This document shows, one piece after another, positions 16,316 to 27,361 of a stretch of DNA of 60,062 nucleotides. Position 1 is the stretch's first letter. Each line of letters opens with the position of its first letter. The stretch comes from an uncultured Bacteroidales bacterium. GTDB lineage: Bacteria; Bacteroidota; Bacteroidia; Bacteroidales; FEN-979. The position numbers were made by a program, and so were the translations under genes. Location of the stretch: assembly GCA_903875045.1 (NCBI GenBank), contig CAIQUS010000078.1, positions 1-60,062 on the forward strand, given 5' to 3'. The notes beneath the pieces are model-generated. The model did no database searches. It saw only the letters and a program-made list of their open reading frames with translations, and was not told the origin of the DNA.

Positions 16316-17371
16316 ATGAAAATCCTCACAATTGTCGGGGCTCGTCCTCAATTTATCAAAGCAGCCACCGTTTCAAGGATTATCCGTGCCAACCCTGCTG
16401 TTCATGAAATCCTCCTTCACACCGGCCAGCATTATGATGAAAACATGTCGGATGTTTTTTTCCGTGAACTCAATATACCAATCCCTGACTATAACCTCGA
16501 AGTAGGGTCTGGCAGCCATGCTGAGCAAACAGGATCGATGCTGAAAGGTATTGAAAAGGTTCTTTTGAAAGAGAAACCCGATTGGACCCTTGTGTATGGG
16601 GATACCAACTCAACCCTGGCAGGTGCAATTACATCAACCAAATTACATATTCCTGTCGCTCATGTTGAAGCAGGCCTCAGGAGTTTTAATCGTGCAATGC
16701 CCGAAGAAATCAACCGCATTGTAACCGACAGTATTTCTGATCTGCTTTTTGCCCCGACAAATACGGCCATCAAAAACCTCGCCAATGAAGGCCTGGCAGG
16801 AATCACCCATTTCACGGGTGATGTAATGTATGATTCAGTTTTATATTACAAAGAATGGATCGAACTGGATCCTGAAAAATACAAGACAGCCGGTATTCCT
16901 GAAAAGTATTTACTGGCAACCATCCACCGTGCTGAAAACACCGACAATCCTGAAAATCTTCGAAATATTTTCCGTGCCTTTTCAAGATTGGGACAAGAAA
17001 TTGTGTTGCCCATCCATCCCCGTACACGCAAAATCCTCCGTTCTGCTGTCACCTTACCTGAAAATGTTCACATCATCGACCCTGTCGGTTACCTCCAGAT
17101 GATGAAACTAACCATGGATGCAACCAAGGTACTCACAGATTCCGGCGGATTGCAAAAAGAGGCATATTTTCTTCAAAAACAATGTGTCACGATGCGTACT
17201 GAAACAGAATGGATCGAGACACTTCATGATGATTGGAATATCATAACAGGAAGCGCTCCCGAATTGATTGAAAAGGCTGCCGGAAGCCCCCATCCCACCG
17301 CCCCTTTGCAGCAGGGGTTTGGCAACGGAAAATCCGCTGAAATCATCCTTGAAAAACTTCTCCGTTTTTAA
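16316..17371 (+). CDS. wecB: UDP-N-acetylglucosamine 2-epimerase (non-hydrolysing)
   Basis: Interconverts UDP-GlcNAc and UDP-ManNAc, the precursor for ManNAc-containing surface glycans. The 351-residue GT-B-like protein starts MKILTIVGARPQFIKAA and has LHTGQHYDENMSDVFF, VYGDTNSTLAGA, HVEAGLRSFNRAMPEEINR and LTDSGGLQKEA in family order. It has no separate promoter that I can identify in the 13 bases after the rnpB terminator and may rely on read-through. Near the C-terminus (about residues 322-335, PHPTAPLQQGFGNG) the DNA is unusually C/G-rich and palindromic and could be a small in-frame repeat insertion. No neighbouring sugar genes define the end product. Confidence 0.93.
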   Translation: MKILTIVGARPQFIKAATVSRIIRANPAVHEILLHTGQHYDENMSDVFFRELNIPIPDYNLEVGSGSHAEQTGSMLKGIEKVLLKEKPDWTLVYGDTNSTLAGAITSTKLHIPVAHVEAGLRSFNRAMPEEINRIVTDSISDLLFAPTNTAIKNLANEGLAGITHFTGDVMYDSVLYYKEWIELDPEKYKTAGIPEKYLLATIHRAENTDNPENLRNIFRAFSRLGQEIVLPIHPRTRKILRSAVTLPENVHIIDPVGYLQMMKLTMDATKVLTDSGGLQKEAYFLQKQCVTMRTETEWIETLHDDWNIITGSAPELIEKAAGSPHPTAPLQQGFGNGKSAEIILEKLLRF

Positions 17372-17439
17372 CCGGGAATTGTTAATAAAAACTATCGTTT
17401 TGCGGCTATTTTCTTACCTTCCGGTAACGAAAAAAAATG

Positions 17440-17447
17440 TACCTTTG
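17440..17447 (+). promoter_or_regulatory. -7 element for gyrB
   Basis: TACCTTTG, 32 bases upstream of ATG 17480, in the gap after wecB. Confidence 0.7.
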
Positions 17448-17473
17448 TGTTGTAGTAGTTTTATTATAAATAA

Positions 17474-19438
<1,965 letters not shown>

Positions 19439-19464
19439 TAACTGTTGACCAATTCTTCTTCAGA

Positions 19465-20823
19465 ATGACCCGAAAAAAGTACATCTATCTGATCGCCTCT
19501 GCGTTGTTGCTGGCGATCATTGCCTATTTTTTCTTCGGAAAAAATACCACTGGCACCCAAATCACTGCTACCGTTAAAAAGGGTAATTTCCCGATAGAAG
19601 TAACGACCACCGGTGAACTGATGGCCAAAAGTTCAGACAAAATTCTTGGCCCGCCTGCACTTGGCCAGCTGTTCAGAATATGGAGCGTTAAAATCCAGGA
19701 CATTATCCCTGACGGCACTGTTGTGGACTCAGGCCAATATGTGGCCCAGCTCGACCCTTCCGATGTGACAAATAAAATAAAGGACGAAGAACTGAACCAG
19801 GAGAAACTGGCTACCTCCATCACCAAAACCAGTCTCGACACATCGCTTGAACTCCGGACTCTGCGGGATGATTTAATCAACCTGACTTATAGCCTCGAAG
19901 AAAAAAAAATAATCCTTGAGCAGTCAAAATATGAACCCCCCGCCACAAAAAGACAAGTTGAAATGGAACTTGAAAAATCAGAGCGGACATTGGACCAGAC
20001 CAGAAAAAATTACAATCTTCGTTTCCAGAAAGCGGTTGCTAACATGCAGGAAGTAACCACTTCCTTTAATCAGGGCCAACGAAAACTGGAACAAATGAAG
20101 GAAGCACTTAAAAATATGAAAGTGTTTGCACCAAAAGCCGGAATGGTCAATTATAGGCGTGGCTGGGATAACACAAAAATGGGAATCGGCGGACAGGTCA
20201 GTATGTACGACAACATCGTTGCAGAACTACCGGACCTGAGAGAAATGATTTCGAAAACATACGTCAATGAAATAGATATCAGCAAAGTAAAGGTCGGCCA
20301 GCAAGTAACGGTCGGCATTGATGCTTTCCCTGATAAAAAATTCACCGGCAAAGTCACTGAAGTGGCCAATATCGGAGAACAAAATCAAAGCAGCAATGCC
20401 AAAGTTTATGAGGTCAAGATACTTGTACAGGAATTTGATTCAATCCTCCGGCCAGCCATGACTACAAAAAATGTAATTCTCACCAGTGTGATTGACAATG
20501 TTTTGTATTTGCCTATCGAGTCCATCTTTAACAACGATTCCCTTGTTTTTGTTTATAAAAAGGATGGCGGTTCGGTTATCAGGCAGCAGGTTATTGTCGG
20601 TCAATCCAACGAGAATGAAATTATCATCCAGGCCGGACTTCAGGCACAGGATATTGTGCTCCTGGTTCCACCCGAGAAAGCTGATAAACTAAAGACTGAG
20701 TTGCTTCCGGAGGAAACCATTACAAAATATAAGGAAAAACATGCTACGGTAAAATCCCGGAAACCCTCAGAAAAAGATTCCGGAAAAATTCAGGTTGTGC
20801 CACCTGCAAAACCCAAAAAGTAA
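19465..20823 (+). CDS. Membrane fusion protein (HlyD/MacA-like periplasmic adaptor)
   Basis: A 452-residue adaptor with one N-terminal membrane helix (residues about 5-24, YIYLIASALLLAIIAYFFF). A lipoyl/barrel-sandwich half follows, starting ATVKKGNFPIEVTTTGEL, then a long coiled-coil hairpin (about residues 105-215, Lys/Glu/Gln-rich). After this come the second lipoyl strand (KVFAPKAGMVNYRRG) and the beta-barrel (VGQQVTVGIDAFPDKKFTGKVTEVA). These proteins bridge an inner-membrane transporter and a TolC channel. The C-terminal 35 residues are Lys/Pro-rich. The order adaptor, permease, TolC (through 23746) indicates a MacAB-TolC-like exporter. No nucleotide-binding subunit gene is adjacent. 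Confidence 0.9.
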   Translation: MTRKKYIYLIASALLLAIIAYFFFGKNTTGTQITATVKKGNFPIEVTTTGELMAKSSDKILGPPALGQLFRIWSVKIQDIIPDGTVVDSGQYVAQLDPSDVTNKIKDEELNQEKLATSITKTSLDTSLELRTLRDDLINLTYSLEEKKIILEQSKYEPPATKRQVEMELEKSERTLDQTRKNYNLRFQKAVANMQEVTTSFNQGQRKLEQMKEALKNMKVFAPKAGMVNYRRGWDNTKMGIGGQVSMYDNIVAELPDLREMISKTYVNEIDISKVKVGQQVTVGIDAFPDKKFTGKVTEVANIGEQNQSSNAKVYEVKILVQEFDSILRPAMTTKNVILTSVIDNVLYLPIESIFNNDSLVFVYKKDGGSVIRQQVIVGQSNENEIIIQAGLQAQDIVLLVPPEKADKLKTELLPEETITKYKEKHATVKSRKPSEKDSGKIQVVPPAKPKK

Positions 20824-20833
20824 CACCATGCAA

Positions 20834-20858
20834 CAATTCGTAATTCGTTATCTGTAAT
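20834..20858. repeat. Decayed heptad repeat (ATTCGTA-type)
   Basis: AATTCGTAATTCGTTATCTGTAATT between two genes resembles the ATCGTAA arrays elsewhere but with substitutions. Confidence 0.5.
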
Positions 20859-20868
20859 TACTTCAATC

Positions 20869-22245
20869 ATGCTGGAACGTTACAAATATATCTTTAACAT
20901 TGCCCTCGAAGCGGTATTTCTGAATAAATTCAGATCGATCCTCACTGCCATGGGCATCATCTTTGGAGTTGCCGCCGTGATAACGATGATGGCCATCGGA
21001 AATGGGGCGAAAAAAGCAATTCTGGACCAAATGAAACTGGTGGGGGTCAACAACATCATGATCACTCCAAAATCTGAAAAACAGAAAAATAATTCTGCCA
21101 AAAGCGAGGAGCAAACTACCCAGTCATCCGAACAGAATTCGGATAAAAACAAAGGCAAATTCTCCCCCGGACTTAGCCTTAAAGATGCCGAAGCCATCAA
21201 GTCAATTATCCCGACAGTGCTAAGGGTAAGCCCAGAGGTTATTTATGAAACAGACATTATCAAGGATGGTATTAAAACCACTGCAAAATGTATTGGTGTG
21301 GTACCCGATTTTTTTGATGTTTTTTCACTTGAACTGCAGGAAGGTCAAATGTTCAACGGAGAGCAACTCAAAGATGGAAAAGCAGTTTGTATCATTGGCC
21401 CTGTGCTGAAATCTAAATTTTTCCCGGCTGAAAATGCGGTGGGCAAAGATATTAAATGTGGCCCAATCTGGCTGAAGGTGATCGGTGTCCTTAAGAAACG
21501 GGAAGTCACTCAATCAAACATTGACAATCTGGGGATTTCCGATTATAATAATTCCATTTATGCACCAATCCAAACCCTGCTTCGCCGGTTTAAAGACCGG
21601 TCCATTGTGACATCCGCTTCCCTGCTTGGCGGATCAGTTTATTCTGATGGTTTTAGTACAATGTACATCGGTGGGTCATCAACTGATAAAGGGACCAGTC
21701 AGATTGATAAAATCGTTGTTCAGGTCAACGAGAGCACCCAGATTGGGCCCACTGTTGAAATTCTGAAACGAATGATGGTTCGCCGTCATGGAGGTGTTGA
21801 GGATGTTGAAGTGGTCGTCCCTGAAATGCTTCTGAAGGTTGAACAACGTACCCGGGATATCTTTAACATTGTGCTGGGTGCGATCGCCAGCATCTCGCTG
21901 CTGATCGGTGGAATCGGCATCATGAACATCATGCTGGCCTCTGTAATGGAAAGAATCAAGGAAATCGGCATCCGCCAGGCAATTGGTGCTACCAAGCGAG
22001 ACATTGTGCTCCAGTTCCTGATGGAGGCCACTTTACTGAGTCTCAGTGGCGGACTGATCGGAATCTTCCTGGGCCTTGCACTTTCCAAGATCGTAATGGA
22101 ACTAACTGATATCGTTACCATTGTATCTCCATTATCTGTCATGGTTTCCTTCGGAGTCTCTGCCTCGGTAGGAATTATTTTCGGATATTGGCCATCACAG
22201 CGTGCTGCTGCACAGGATCCGGTCGAATCCTTAAGACATGAATAA
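20869..22245 (+). CDS. ABC transporter permease, MacB/FtsX type
   Basis: A 458-residue permease with the MacB-type layout: membrane helix 1 near residues 20-42 (RSILTAMGIIFGVAAVITMMAIGNGAKKAI), then a large periplasmic MacB-PCD domain (about 45-330), then three C-terminal helices of the FtsX domain. The FtsX signature is GIGIMNIMLASVMERIKEIGIRQAIGATKRDI. There is no ATPase domain, unlike full-length E. coli MacB, so a separate ATP-binding protein must be supplied from elsewhere. A hydrophilic Lys/Ser/Gln-rich insert (about residues 65-100) interrupts the start of the periplasmic domain. The gene overlaps the TolC-like gene by 8 bases, showing tight co-translation. Confidence 0.9.
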   Translation: MLERYKYIFNIALEAVFLNKFRSILTAMGIIFGVAAVITMMAIGNGAKKAILDQMKLVGVNNIMITPKSEKQKNNSAKSEEQTTQSSEQNSDKNKGKFSPGLSLKDAEAIKSIIPTVLRVSPEVIYETDIIKDGIKTTAKCIGVVPDFFDVFSLELQEGQMFNGEQLKDGKAVCIIGPVLKSKFFPAENAVGKDIKCGPIWLKVIGVLKKREVTQSNIDNLGISDYNNSIYAPIQTLLRRFKDRSIVTSASLLGGSVYSDGFSTMYIGGSSTDKGTSQIDKIVVQVNESTQIGPTVEILKRMMVRRHGGVEDVEVVVPEMLLKVEQRTRDIFNIVLGAIASISLLIGGIGIMNIMLASVMERIKEIGIRQAIGATKRDIVLQFLMEATLLSLSGGLIGIFLGLALSKIVMELTDIVTIVSPLSVMVSFGVSASVGIIFGYWPSQRAAAQDPVESLRHE

Positions 22246-23746
22246 TATGAAGAAATACTTGCTTACCAAATATTCCTTACTCATTCTTTTTCAAGCTATA
22301 TTTGGCATCAATTTTTATGCCCTCGGACAATTCACCCCCCGTCAGCTTACCCTTTCTGAAGCCATTGAAATTTCAAAAAATCAATCACCGGCTTCGCTGA
22401 ATGCCCGACAAACGTTTCGTAAAAGTTACTGGGAATTCAGATCTTTCAGAGCATTATATTTGCCTTCTCTGGGTTTTACCTCCACCTTACCGGATATAAA
22501 TCAAACAATTACTCCCTATTTAAAATCAGATGGTACTCAGACTTATGTCAGTACGAAATACATCAGCGCACAAGCTAATCTCGCATTGGCCCAAAAAATC
22601 GGGATCACAGGGGGCACCATTTCAATCAACTCTTATTTAAGCGGTGTCAACAATGTTAATTCGTTCAACCAATTACCATTTCTGAGTTATCCGATCAATG
22701 TTGAATTATCTCAACCTGTTTTCGCCTACAATCCTTATCGCTGGGATAAAAAAATTAAACCACTTAATTATTCCCTTGCCAAACGAAAATATATTGAAGA
22801 AATCGAGCAAATCTCCATCTCTACAACAGATTACTTCTTTTCATTGCTCCAGGCCCAGGTTGAAAAAAAGATCGCACTGATAAACCTTTCAAATGCTGAT
22901 ACACTTTACAGGATTGCCAAAGGCAGGTATCAACTGGGAAAAATTGCAGAAAATGAACTTCTCAACATGGAGCTGTCATTCCTGAAATCCCAGGCCGCTG
23001 TTGAAAATGCCATCCTTGCTCTTGATAATGCACAGTTCCGGTTCAAATCATTTCTCCGTTTGCAGGATAGCATTCCACTGGTACTGTTGCCTCCCGACAA
23101 CATTGTTTTTTTCAAAATAGATCCACAGAAAGCGGTTACAGTGGCAAACGAGCATTCATCGACCCCTCTTGATGTTAAAAAAAAGTTACTGGTAGCAGCC
23201 AGTGATGTAAACTTTGCCAAACTCGACGGGCGATTCGATGCCCAGATCCATGCCTTAATCGGCTTGCAGCAATCGGGACCAACTATACCGGATGCCTATC
23301 TTAATCCGCTCGACCAACGACAGGTTTCCGTCAAATTAACCATTCCGATCATTGATTGGGGCGTCGCCCGTGGACAGATTAAAATGGCACAATCGCAGGA
23401 AGAAATCGCCAAAAACGAAGCTGAACAACAAATCATTGATTTTCAGCGCAATGTTTATCTGAAGGTGATTGAATTCAACATGCAGCAGAACCAACTTAAA
23501 ATTGCTGCAAAATCGGATACCGTTGCCCGCAAAAGCTATGAAGTAATCAAAGGGAGATTTTTAATTGGGAAAATGAACAGTATCCTTGAATTGAATAACG
23601 CTCAGATTGACAAAGACAATACAGAAAAAAGTTACTATTTAGCGCTTCAGACTTTCTGGAGAACTTATTATGAAATCCGGAAAATGTCGTTGTTCGACTT
23701 CCTTAAAAATGAGCCTCTTCCTTTCGATCTCCGCGACTTTAAATAA
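22238..23746 (+). CDS. TolC family outer membrane efflux protein
   Basis: A 502-residue outer-membrane factor. The signal peptide covers about residues 1-30 (LLTKYSLLILFQAIFGINFYALGQ). The mature part starts with RQLTLSEAIEISKNQSP, the standard opening of OEP repeats. Long Gln/Lys/Glu-rich helices at about residues 195-290 and 380-470 form the periplasmic tunnel halves, and the AQSQEEIAKNEAEQQIIDFQRNVY stretch is typical. It would form the outer-membrane channel for the adaptor/permease pair upstream. The ATG at 22247 is an alternative start. This gene ends the export operon, followed by a peroxiredoxin gene with its own promoter. Confidence 0.88.
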   Translation: MNNMKKYLLTKYSLLILFQAIFGINFYALGQFTPRQLTLSEAIEISKNQSPASLNARQTFRKSYWEFRSFRALYLPSLGFTSTLPDINQTITPYLKSDGTQTYVSTKYISAQANLALAQKIGITGGTISINSYLSGVNNVNSFNQLPFLSYPINVELSQPVFAYNPYRWDKKIKPLNYSLAKRKYIEEIEQISISTTDYFFSLLQAQVEKKIALINLSNADTLYRIAKGRYQLGKIAENELLNMELSFLKSQAAVENAILALDNAQFRFKSFLRLQDSIPLVLLPPDNIVFFKIDPQKAVTVANEHSSTPLDVKKKLLVAASDVNFAKLDGRFDAQIHALIGLQQSGPTIPDAYLNPLDQRQVSVKLTIPIIDWGVARGQIKMAQSQEEIAKNEAEQQIIDFQRNVYLKVIEFNMQQNQLKIAAKSDTVARKSYEVIKGRFLIGKMNSILELNNAQIDKDNTEKSYYLALQTFWRTYYEIRKMSLFDFLKNEPLPFDLRDFK

Positions 23747-23790
23747 TTGATATTTTTCCCTGGCTATTAAAACTGTTTCTAAATAATGTC

Positions 23791-23798
23791 TATCTTTG
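23791..23798 (+). promoter_or_regulatory. -7 element for the peroxiredoxin gene
   Basis: TATCTTTG, 34 bases before ATG 23833. Confidence 0.7.
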
Positions 23799-23832
23799 CA
23801 CTCTCGAAATATTAAACCTAAAACCTATCTTT

Positions 23833-24465
23833 ATGGCAGTATTAGTTGGAAAAAAAGCTCCTTTATTTGAAGCAGAAGCCGTTATCAATGGCGGTGAATT
23901 TGTTGACAAGTTCTCACTTGCACAATACATTGGAAAGAAACATGTAATCTTTTTCTTTTATCCGCTTGATTTCACCTTTGTTTGTCCTACCGAAATCATC
24001 GCATTCCAGGATAAACTGGCTGAGTTTGAGGCAAGAAACGTTGCAGTTGTTGGATGTTCAGTCGACTCGAAATTCTCACACTGGGCATGGTTAAATACCG
24101 AACTGAAAAACGGAGGGATCAAAGGTGTGAAATTCCCTATCGTTTCCGATCTGTCCAAAACCATTTCCGCAAATTACGATGTGCTCGCCGGTGAATATGT
24201 ATACACTGAAGACGGTATCATGGAATTCGAAGGTGGCCCGATCGCTTTCCGCGGTCTTTTCCTGATTGACAAGCAGGGTATTGTGCGTCACCAGGTTGTA
24301 AATGACCTTCCTCTTGGAAGAAGTGTTGACGAAGCGCTCCGTATGGTGGATGCTCTCCAGTTTTTCGAAGAAAATGGTGAAGTTTGTCCGGCCAACTGGC
24401 ACAAAGGTGATGCCGGTATGAAAGCCACTGCTGAAGGTGTTGCCGATTATCTGAGCAAACATTAG
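23833..24465 (+). CDS. 2-Cys peroxiredoxin (AhpC/Prx1 type)
   Basis: A 210-residue thiol peroxidase that reduces H2O2, alkyl hydroperoxides and peroxynitrite in the cytoplasm. The peroxidatic Cys is C51 in YPLDFTFVCPTEI, with the supporting Thr48 and Pro44 in place. The resolving Cys is C185 in GEVCPANW. Other family blocks are GCSVDSKFSHWAW, FPIVSDLSKTISANYDVL and AFRGLFLIDKQGIVRH. The length and C-terminal tail fit the typical 2-Cys class. No AhpF or thioredoxin reductase gene is adjacent. It has its own promoter and a strong terminator, and is therefore monocistronic. Confidence 0.95.
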   Translation: MAVLVGKKAPLFEAEAVINGGEFVDKFSLAQYIGKKHVIFFFYPLDFTFVCPTEIIAFQDKLAEFEARNVAVVGCSVDSKFSHWAWLNTELKNGGIKGVKFPIVSDLSKTISANYDVLAGEYVYTEDGIMEFEGGPIAFRGLFLIDKQGIVRHQVVNDLPLGRSVDEALRMVDALQFFEENGEVCPANWHKGDAGMKATAEGVADYLSKH

Positions 24466-24474
24466 CATTTACAG

Positions 24475-24526
24475 GGAGGTTGATCGAAGCTGAACCATCA
24501 TGAAGGTTTTGCATCGCTCAACCTCC
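24475..24526. terminator. Bidirectional terminator between peroxiredoxin and mazG
   Basis: GGAGGTTGA (24475-24483) pairs with TCAACCTCC (24518-24526). The loop contains a further AACC/GGTT pairing. It lies between convergent genes and could serve both. Confidence 0.7.
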
Positions 24527-24533
24527 TTACATT

Positions 24534-25307
24534 TTACTCATCGCGCTTCGCTTCATTCCAGTATACATCCATTTCTGCAAGGCTCATATCATGCAGCGGT
24601 TTATTCAATGCCTTTGCACTTTCCTCCAGATATTTAAACCGCTTAATGAATTTCCGGTTAGTACGTTCAAGTGCATCCTCAGGATTAACATCAATGAACC
24701 TGGCATAGTTGACGATTGCAAAAATAAGATCGCCAAGTTCATCCTCTTTCCGTTTATGCGATGCCCCTGATTCGACCATCTCTTTCAACTCGTTCAATTC
24801 CTCCAGCACCTTTTCCCACACCTGCTCCGGTTTTTCCCAGTCAAATCCAACGCCACTGGCCTTTTCCTGAATCCTATAAGCCTTTACCATGGCAGGAAGA
24901 CCGGTAGGAACACCTGAAAGTACCGATTTGTTACCCTTTTCAAGTAATTTGATCCGTTCCCAATTATCATGGACTTCTTTCGCATCCTTTACCACCACAT
25001 CTCCAAAAATATGAGGATGACGGTTGATCAACTTCGATATAATGCCTTCAATAACATCTTTGATATCGAATAAATTTGTTTCTGAAGCAATCCTGGAATA
25101 AAAAACAAGATGGAGCATCAGGTCACCCAGTTCCTTTTTGACCGACTCCATGTCCTTCTGAATAATTGATTCAGAAAGCTCATAAGTCTCTTCTATCGTA
25201 AGGTATCTCAGTGATTCGATGGTTTGCTTTTTATCCCAGGGGCATTTGGCCCTGAGTTCATCCATGATCTCAAGAAGTTTTTGAAAGGCGGCAACTTTTT
25301 CTTCCAT
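24534..25307 (-). CDS. mazG: Nucleoside triphosphate pyrophosphohydrolase MazG
   Basis: A 257-residue all-alpha NTP pyrophosphatase that hydrolyses (d)NTPs, including non-canonical ones, to NMP and PPi. It contains two MazG domains. The N-terminal one has LRAKCPWDKKQTIESLRYLTIEETYELSE followed by KKELGDLMLHLVFYS. The second has GFDWEKPEQVWEKVLEELNELKE then KEDELGDLIFAIVNYARF, with the E-x2-E-x12-28-E-x2-D metal pattern visible in both. The frame extends to 25388, overlapping the divergent gene; MEEKVAAFQKLLEIMDELR (ATG 25307) matches the family start and leaves room for the promoter at 25330-25323. Confidence 0.94.
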   Translation of the reverse strand: MEEKVAAFQKLLEIMDELRAKCPWDKKQTIESLRYLTIEETYELSESIIQKDMESVKKELGDLMLHLVFYSRIASETNLFDIKDVIEGIISKLINRHPHIFGDVVVKDAKEVHDNWERIKLLEKGNKSVLSGVPTGLPAMVKAYRIQEKASGVGFDWEKPEQVWEKVLEELNELKEMVESGASHKRKEDELGDLIFAIVNYARFIDVNPEDALERTNRKFIKRFKYLEESAKALNKPLHDMSLAEMDVYWNEAKRDE

Positions 25308-25322
25308 TATTAATATTTTACG

Positions 25323-25330
25323 CAAAAATA
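25323..25330 (-). promoter_or_regulatory. -7 element for mazG
   Basis: TATTTTTG on the minus strand, 15 bases upstream of ATG 25307. Confidence 0.6.
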
Positions 25331-25426
25331 AGCATTTCACCTTTGTTGCGTTAATAATATTCAGATTTGTCAGGGAATGTACCATCAAATGGACAATTCA
25401 TGATAAATTTGTCACCTGTTTCAAGC

Positions 25427-26614
25427 ATGACACTTTTGAAAGTACTATCGGTATTCCATACATCCCATTTGCGTTTTACAGGCATCCTGCTTGTCTGTAT
25501 GCTTTTATCCGGAAGAGGATCAGCACAATTTGAACATAAATTATTCTCCTCCAACATGATCGCAGAAGGTAAGGTGCATTACGGGTTTATTTATGCCCAG
25601 CACCTGGAGATGGAATTATTCAACGCTCATTTCCCATCTTTTGAATTTACCATTCAACAAATAACGTATGGAAAACATAAATGGGAACGAGATTACAACT
25701 ACCCTTTGATCGGGTTAACATTTTTTTATTCGGGGCTGGGCAGTAACCCTTCATTGGGCAAGGCTTATGCCCTTATGCCATTTATCAATTTCCCGCTTTA
25801 CAAACATAAAAATCTGATGGTCGGATTCCGGCTTGCTCTCGGCCTTGGATATCTGACCAAACCCTTCGACCGGATCAACAATTATAAAAATCTGGCCATC
25901 GGTTCCCACTTCAATGCTGCAGTAAACCTCTTGTTTGAAGCACGGTACAGGATCAATTACTTTGTAACATTCACTACCGGAATCAGCCTCCAGCATTTTT
26001 CAAATGGCTCCCTGAAGCTACCCAATTATGGATTAAATGTACCATTATTGAATGTAGGCGTCGCTCTACGGCCTTTCAAAGCCAATCAAAACATTGATGA
26101 CCGGTTTTATGCACCCACCGACCCATACGAGGCCATCATCTATAAAACCATGGAATTCAACATCGGTGTACTCCTTGGATATAAAAATATGCAGGCGGTA
26201 TTCGGTCAGAATTTTACCGTGTTTCATCTGTATGAAAACACCTTTTTCCGGATCAGTAAAAAAAGTAAATTTGGGTTCGGTATTGATTTTTCCTACGATC
26301 CTTCTCAACTTAAAATCCTGGAAAAGAGTGGGGTCACCGTCGACAATAAGTATAGCATTATTCGCCCCGGACTAAATGGAGCATACCAGTTGGTAATGTC
26401 GCGCGTAGGTTTTATTTTTAATCTCGGATGCTATCTGGGGGGCAAGGAAAAAAGCAATGGACCGCTTTATGAGAAACTGGCATTTCAATATAATTTTTCC
26501 AAAGATTTTTTCGCCACTGTCATGCTCAAAGTACACTGGGGACGGGCTGATTATATTGGTTGGGGACTCGGCTATAAATTCGATGTAAAATATGGAAAGA
26601 AAACAATCAGATAA
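25427..26614 (+). CDS. PagL-like acyloxyacyl hydrolase / lipid A 3-O-deacylase family barrel
   Basis: A 395-residue outer-membrane protein. The signal peptide ends LLVCMLLSGRGSAQ, then a beta-barrel-like sequence with alternating aromatic strands follows. The segment GISLQHFSNGSLKLPNYGLN contains H190 and S192 in the HFSNGS context that marks the catalytic His-Ser of PagL, which removes the 3-O acyl chain of lipid A. Typical PagL is about 170 residues; this protein has a longer C-terminal barrel region (after about 230), as in many Bacteroidota homologues. ATG 25400 is an alternative start. Function in lipid A remodelling is inferred from the motif. It overlaps the next gene by 23 bases. Confidence 0.78.
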   Translation: MTLLKVLSVFHTSHLRFTGILLVCMLLSGRGSAQFEHKLFSSNMIAEGKVHYGFIYAQHLEMELFNAHFPSFEFTIQQITYGKHKWERDYNYPLIGLTFFYSGLGSNPSLGKAYALMPFINFPLYKHKNLMVGFRLALGLGYLTKPFDRINNYKNLAIGSHFNAAVNLLFEARYRINYFVTFTTGISLQHFSNGSLKLPNYGLNVPLLNVGVALRPFKANQNIDDRFYAPTDPYEAIIYKTMEFNIGVLLGYKNMQAVFGQNFTVFHLYENTFFRISKKSKFGFGIDFSYDPSQLKILEKSGVTVDNKYSIIRPGLNGAYQLVMSRVGFIFNLGCYLGGKEKSNGPLYEKLAFQYNFSKDFFATVMLKVHWGRADYIGWGLGYKFDVKYGKKTIR

Positions 26615-27359
26615 CACCTATAATCAGTCAGAATATCCCTTCATTGTAATCATGGCAATGGTCTTGCTGCTTTTTGGATGTGCCAAAGATGGCGGTGTAT
26701 GCGTTTCAACGAGCGGCCAGGTGACCACACAGTCACGCATTGTTCCGGTATTTAACCAGATTGATCTCCAGGATAACGTAAGTCTCATTCTTACCACTGA
26801 TACGGCAAACACACTGGTGGTTGAAACCGGAAGGAACATCATTGGCGGAATTACCACAAATGTCGAAGGTGGATTGCTAACCATCGGTAACACCAACACC
26901 TGCAATTGGCTTCGGGATTATAAAAAGCCGATCAATGTGTATATCTCCGCCCGCAAAATCTGGCGTATAAGATACAATGGCTCCGGGGATATTACCTCCA
27001 CCGACTCACTTAAATTGGATTCACTAACCGTTGAAGTGTGGGGTGGTTGCGGAACGATTGACCTTACGCTGAATCTCTGGAAGGGCAACTTTAGCCTGAA
27101 CATGGGGACTGTTGATTTCAGGTTAAGAGGAATAAGTGCCATAACCTCCGTGTATGCAGGAGATTATGGATTGTACGATGCCAGAGATCTGAAAACAGGG
27201 TACACCTATATAACAAGTAAAGGTTCAAATGATTGTTATGTGAAAGCCATCAATGCCCTGGATGCAACCATCGGATCGATCGGAAATATTTATTATACCG
27301 GTAACCCGGCAGTTCTGAAGGCCACCATTAACGGAACAGGTCAGATCCTGCCATTCTGA
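26592..27359 (+). CDS. Head-GIN domain (DUF2807) lipoprotein
   Basis: A 255-residue protein with an N-terminal hydrophobic segment ending in a lipobox-like VLLLFGC (Cys near residue 30), followed by a right-handed beta-helix-like domain. The opening VPVFNQIDLQDNVSLILTTDTANTLVVETGRNII matches the head-GIN domain (PF10988) that is common in Bacteroidota surface lipoproteins. Later repeats, RYNGSGDITSTDSLKLDSLTVEVWG and the closing GSIGNIYYTGNP, are also typical. The biochemical role of the family is unknown; adhesin is a label without proof. The start lies inside the preceding PagL-like gene, suggesting coupled translation. It converges with proS with a 2-bp gap. Confidence 0.85.
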   Translation: MERKQSDNTYNQSEYPFIVIMAMVLLLFGCAKDGGVCVSTSGQVTTQSRIVPVFNQIDLQDNVSLILTTDTANTLVVETGRNIIGGITTNVEGGLLTIGNTNTCNWLRDYKKPINVYISARKIWRIRYNGSGDITSTDSLKLDSLTVEVWGGCGTIDLTLNLWKGNFSLNMGTVDFRLRGISAITSVYAGDYGLYDARDLKTGYTYITSKGSNDCYVKAINALDATIGSIGNIYYTGNPAVLKATINGTGQILPF

Positions 27360-27361
27360 AA

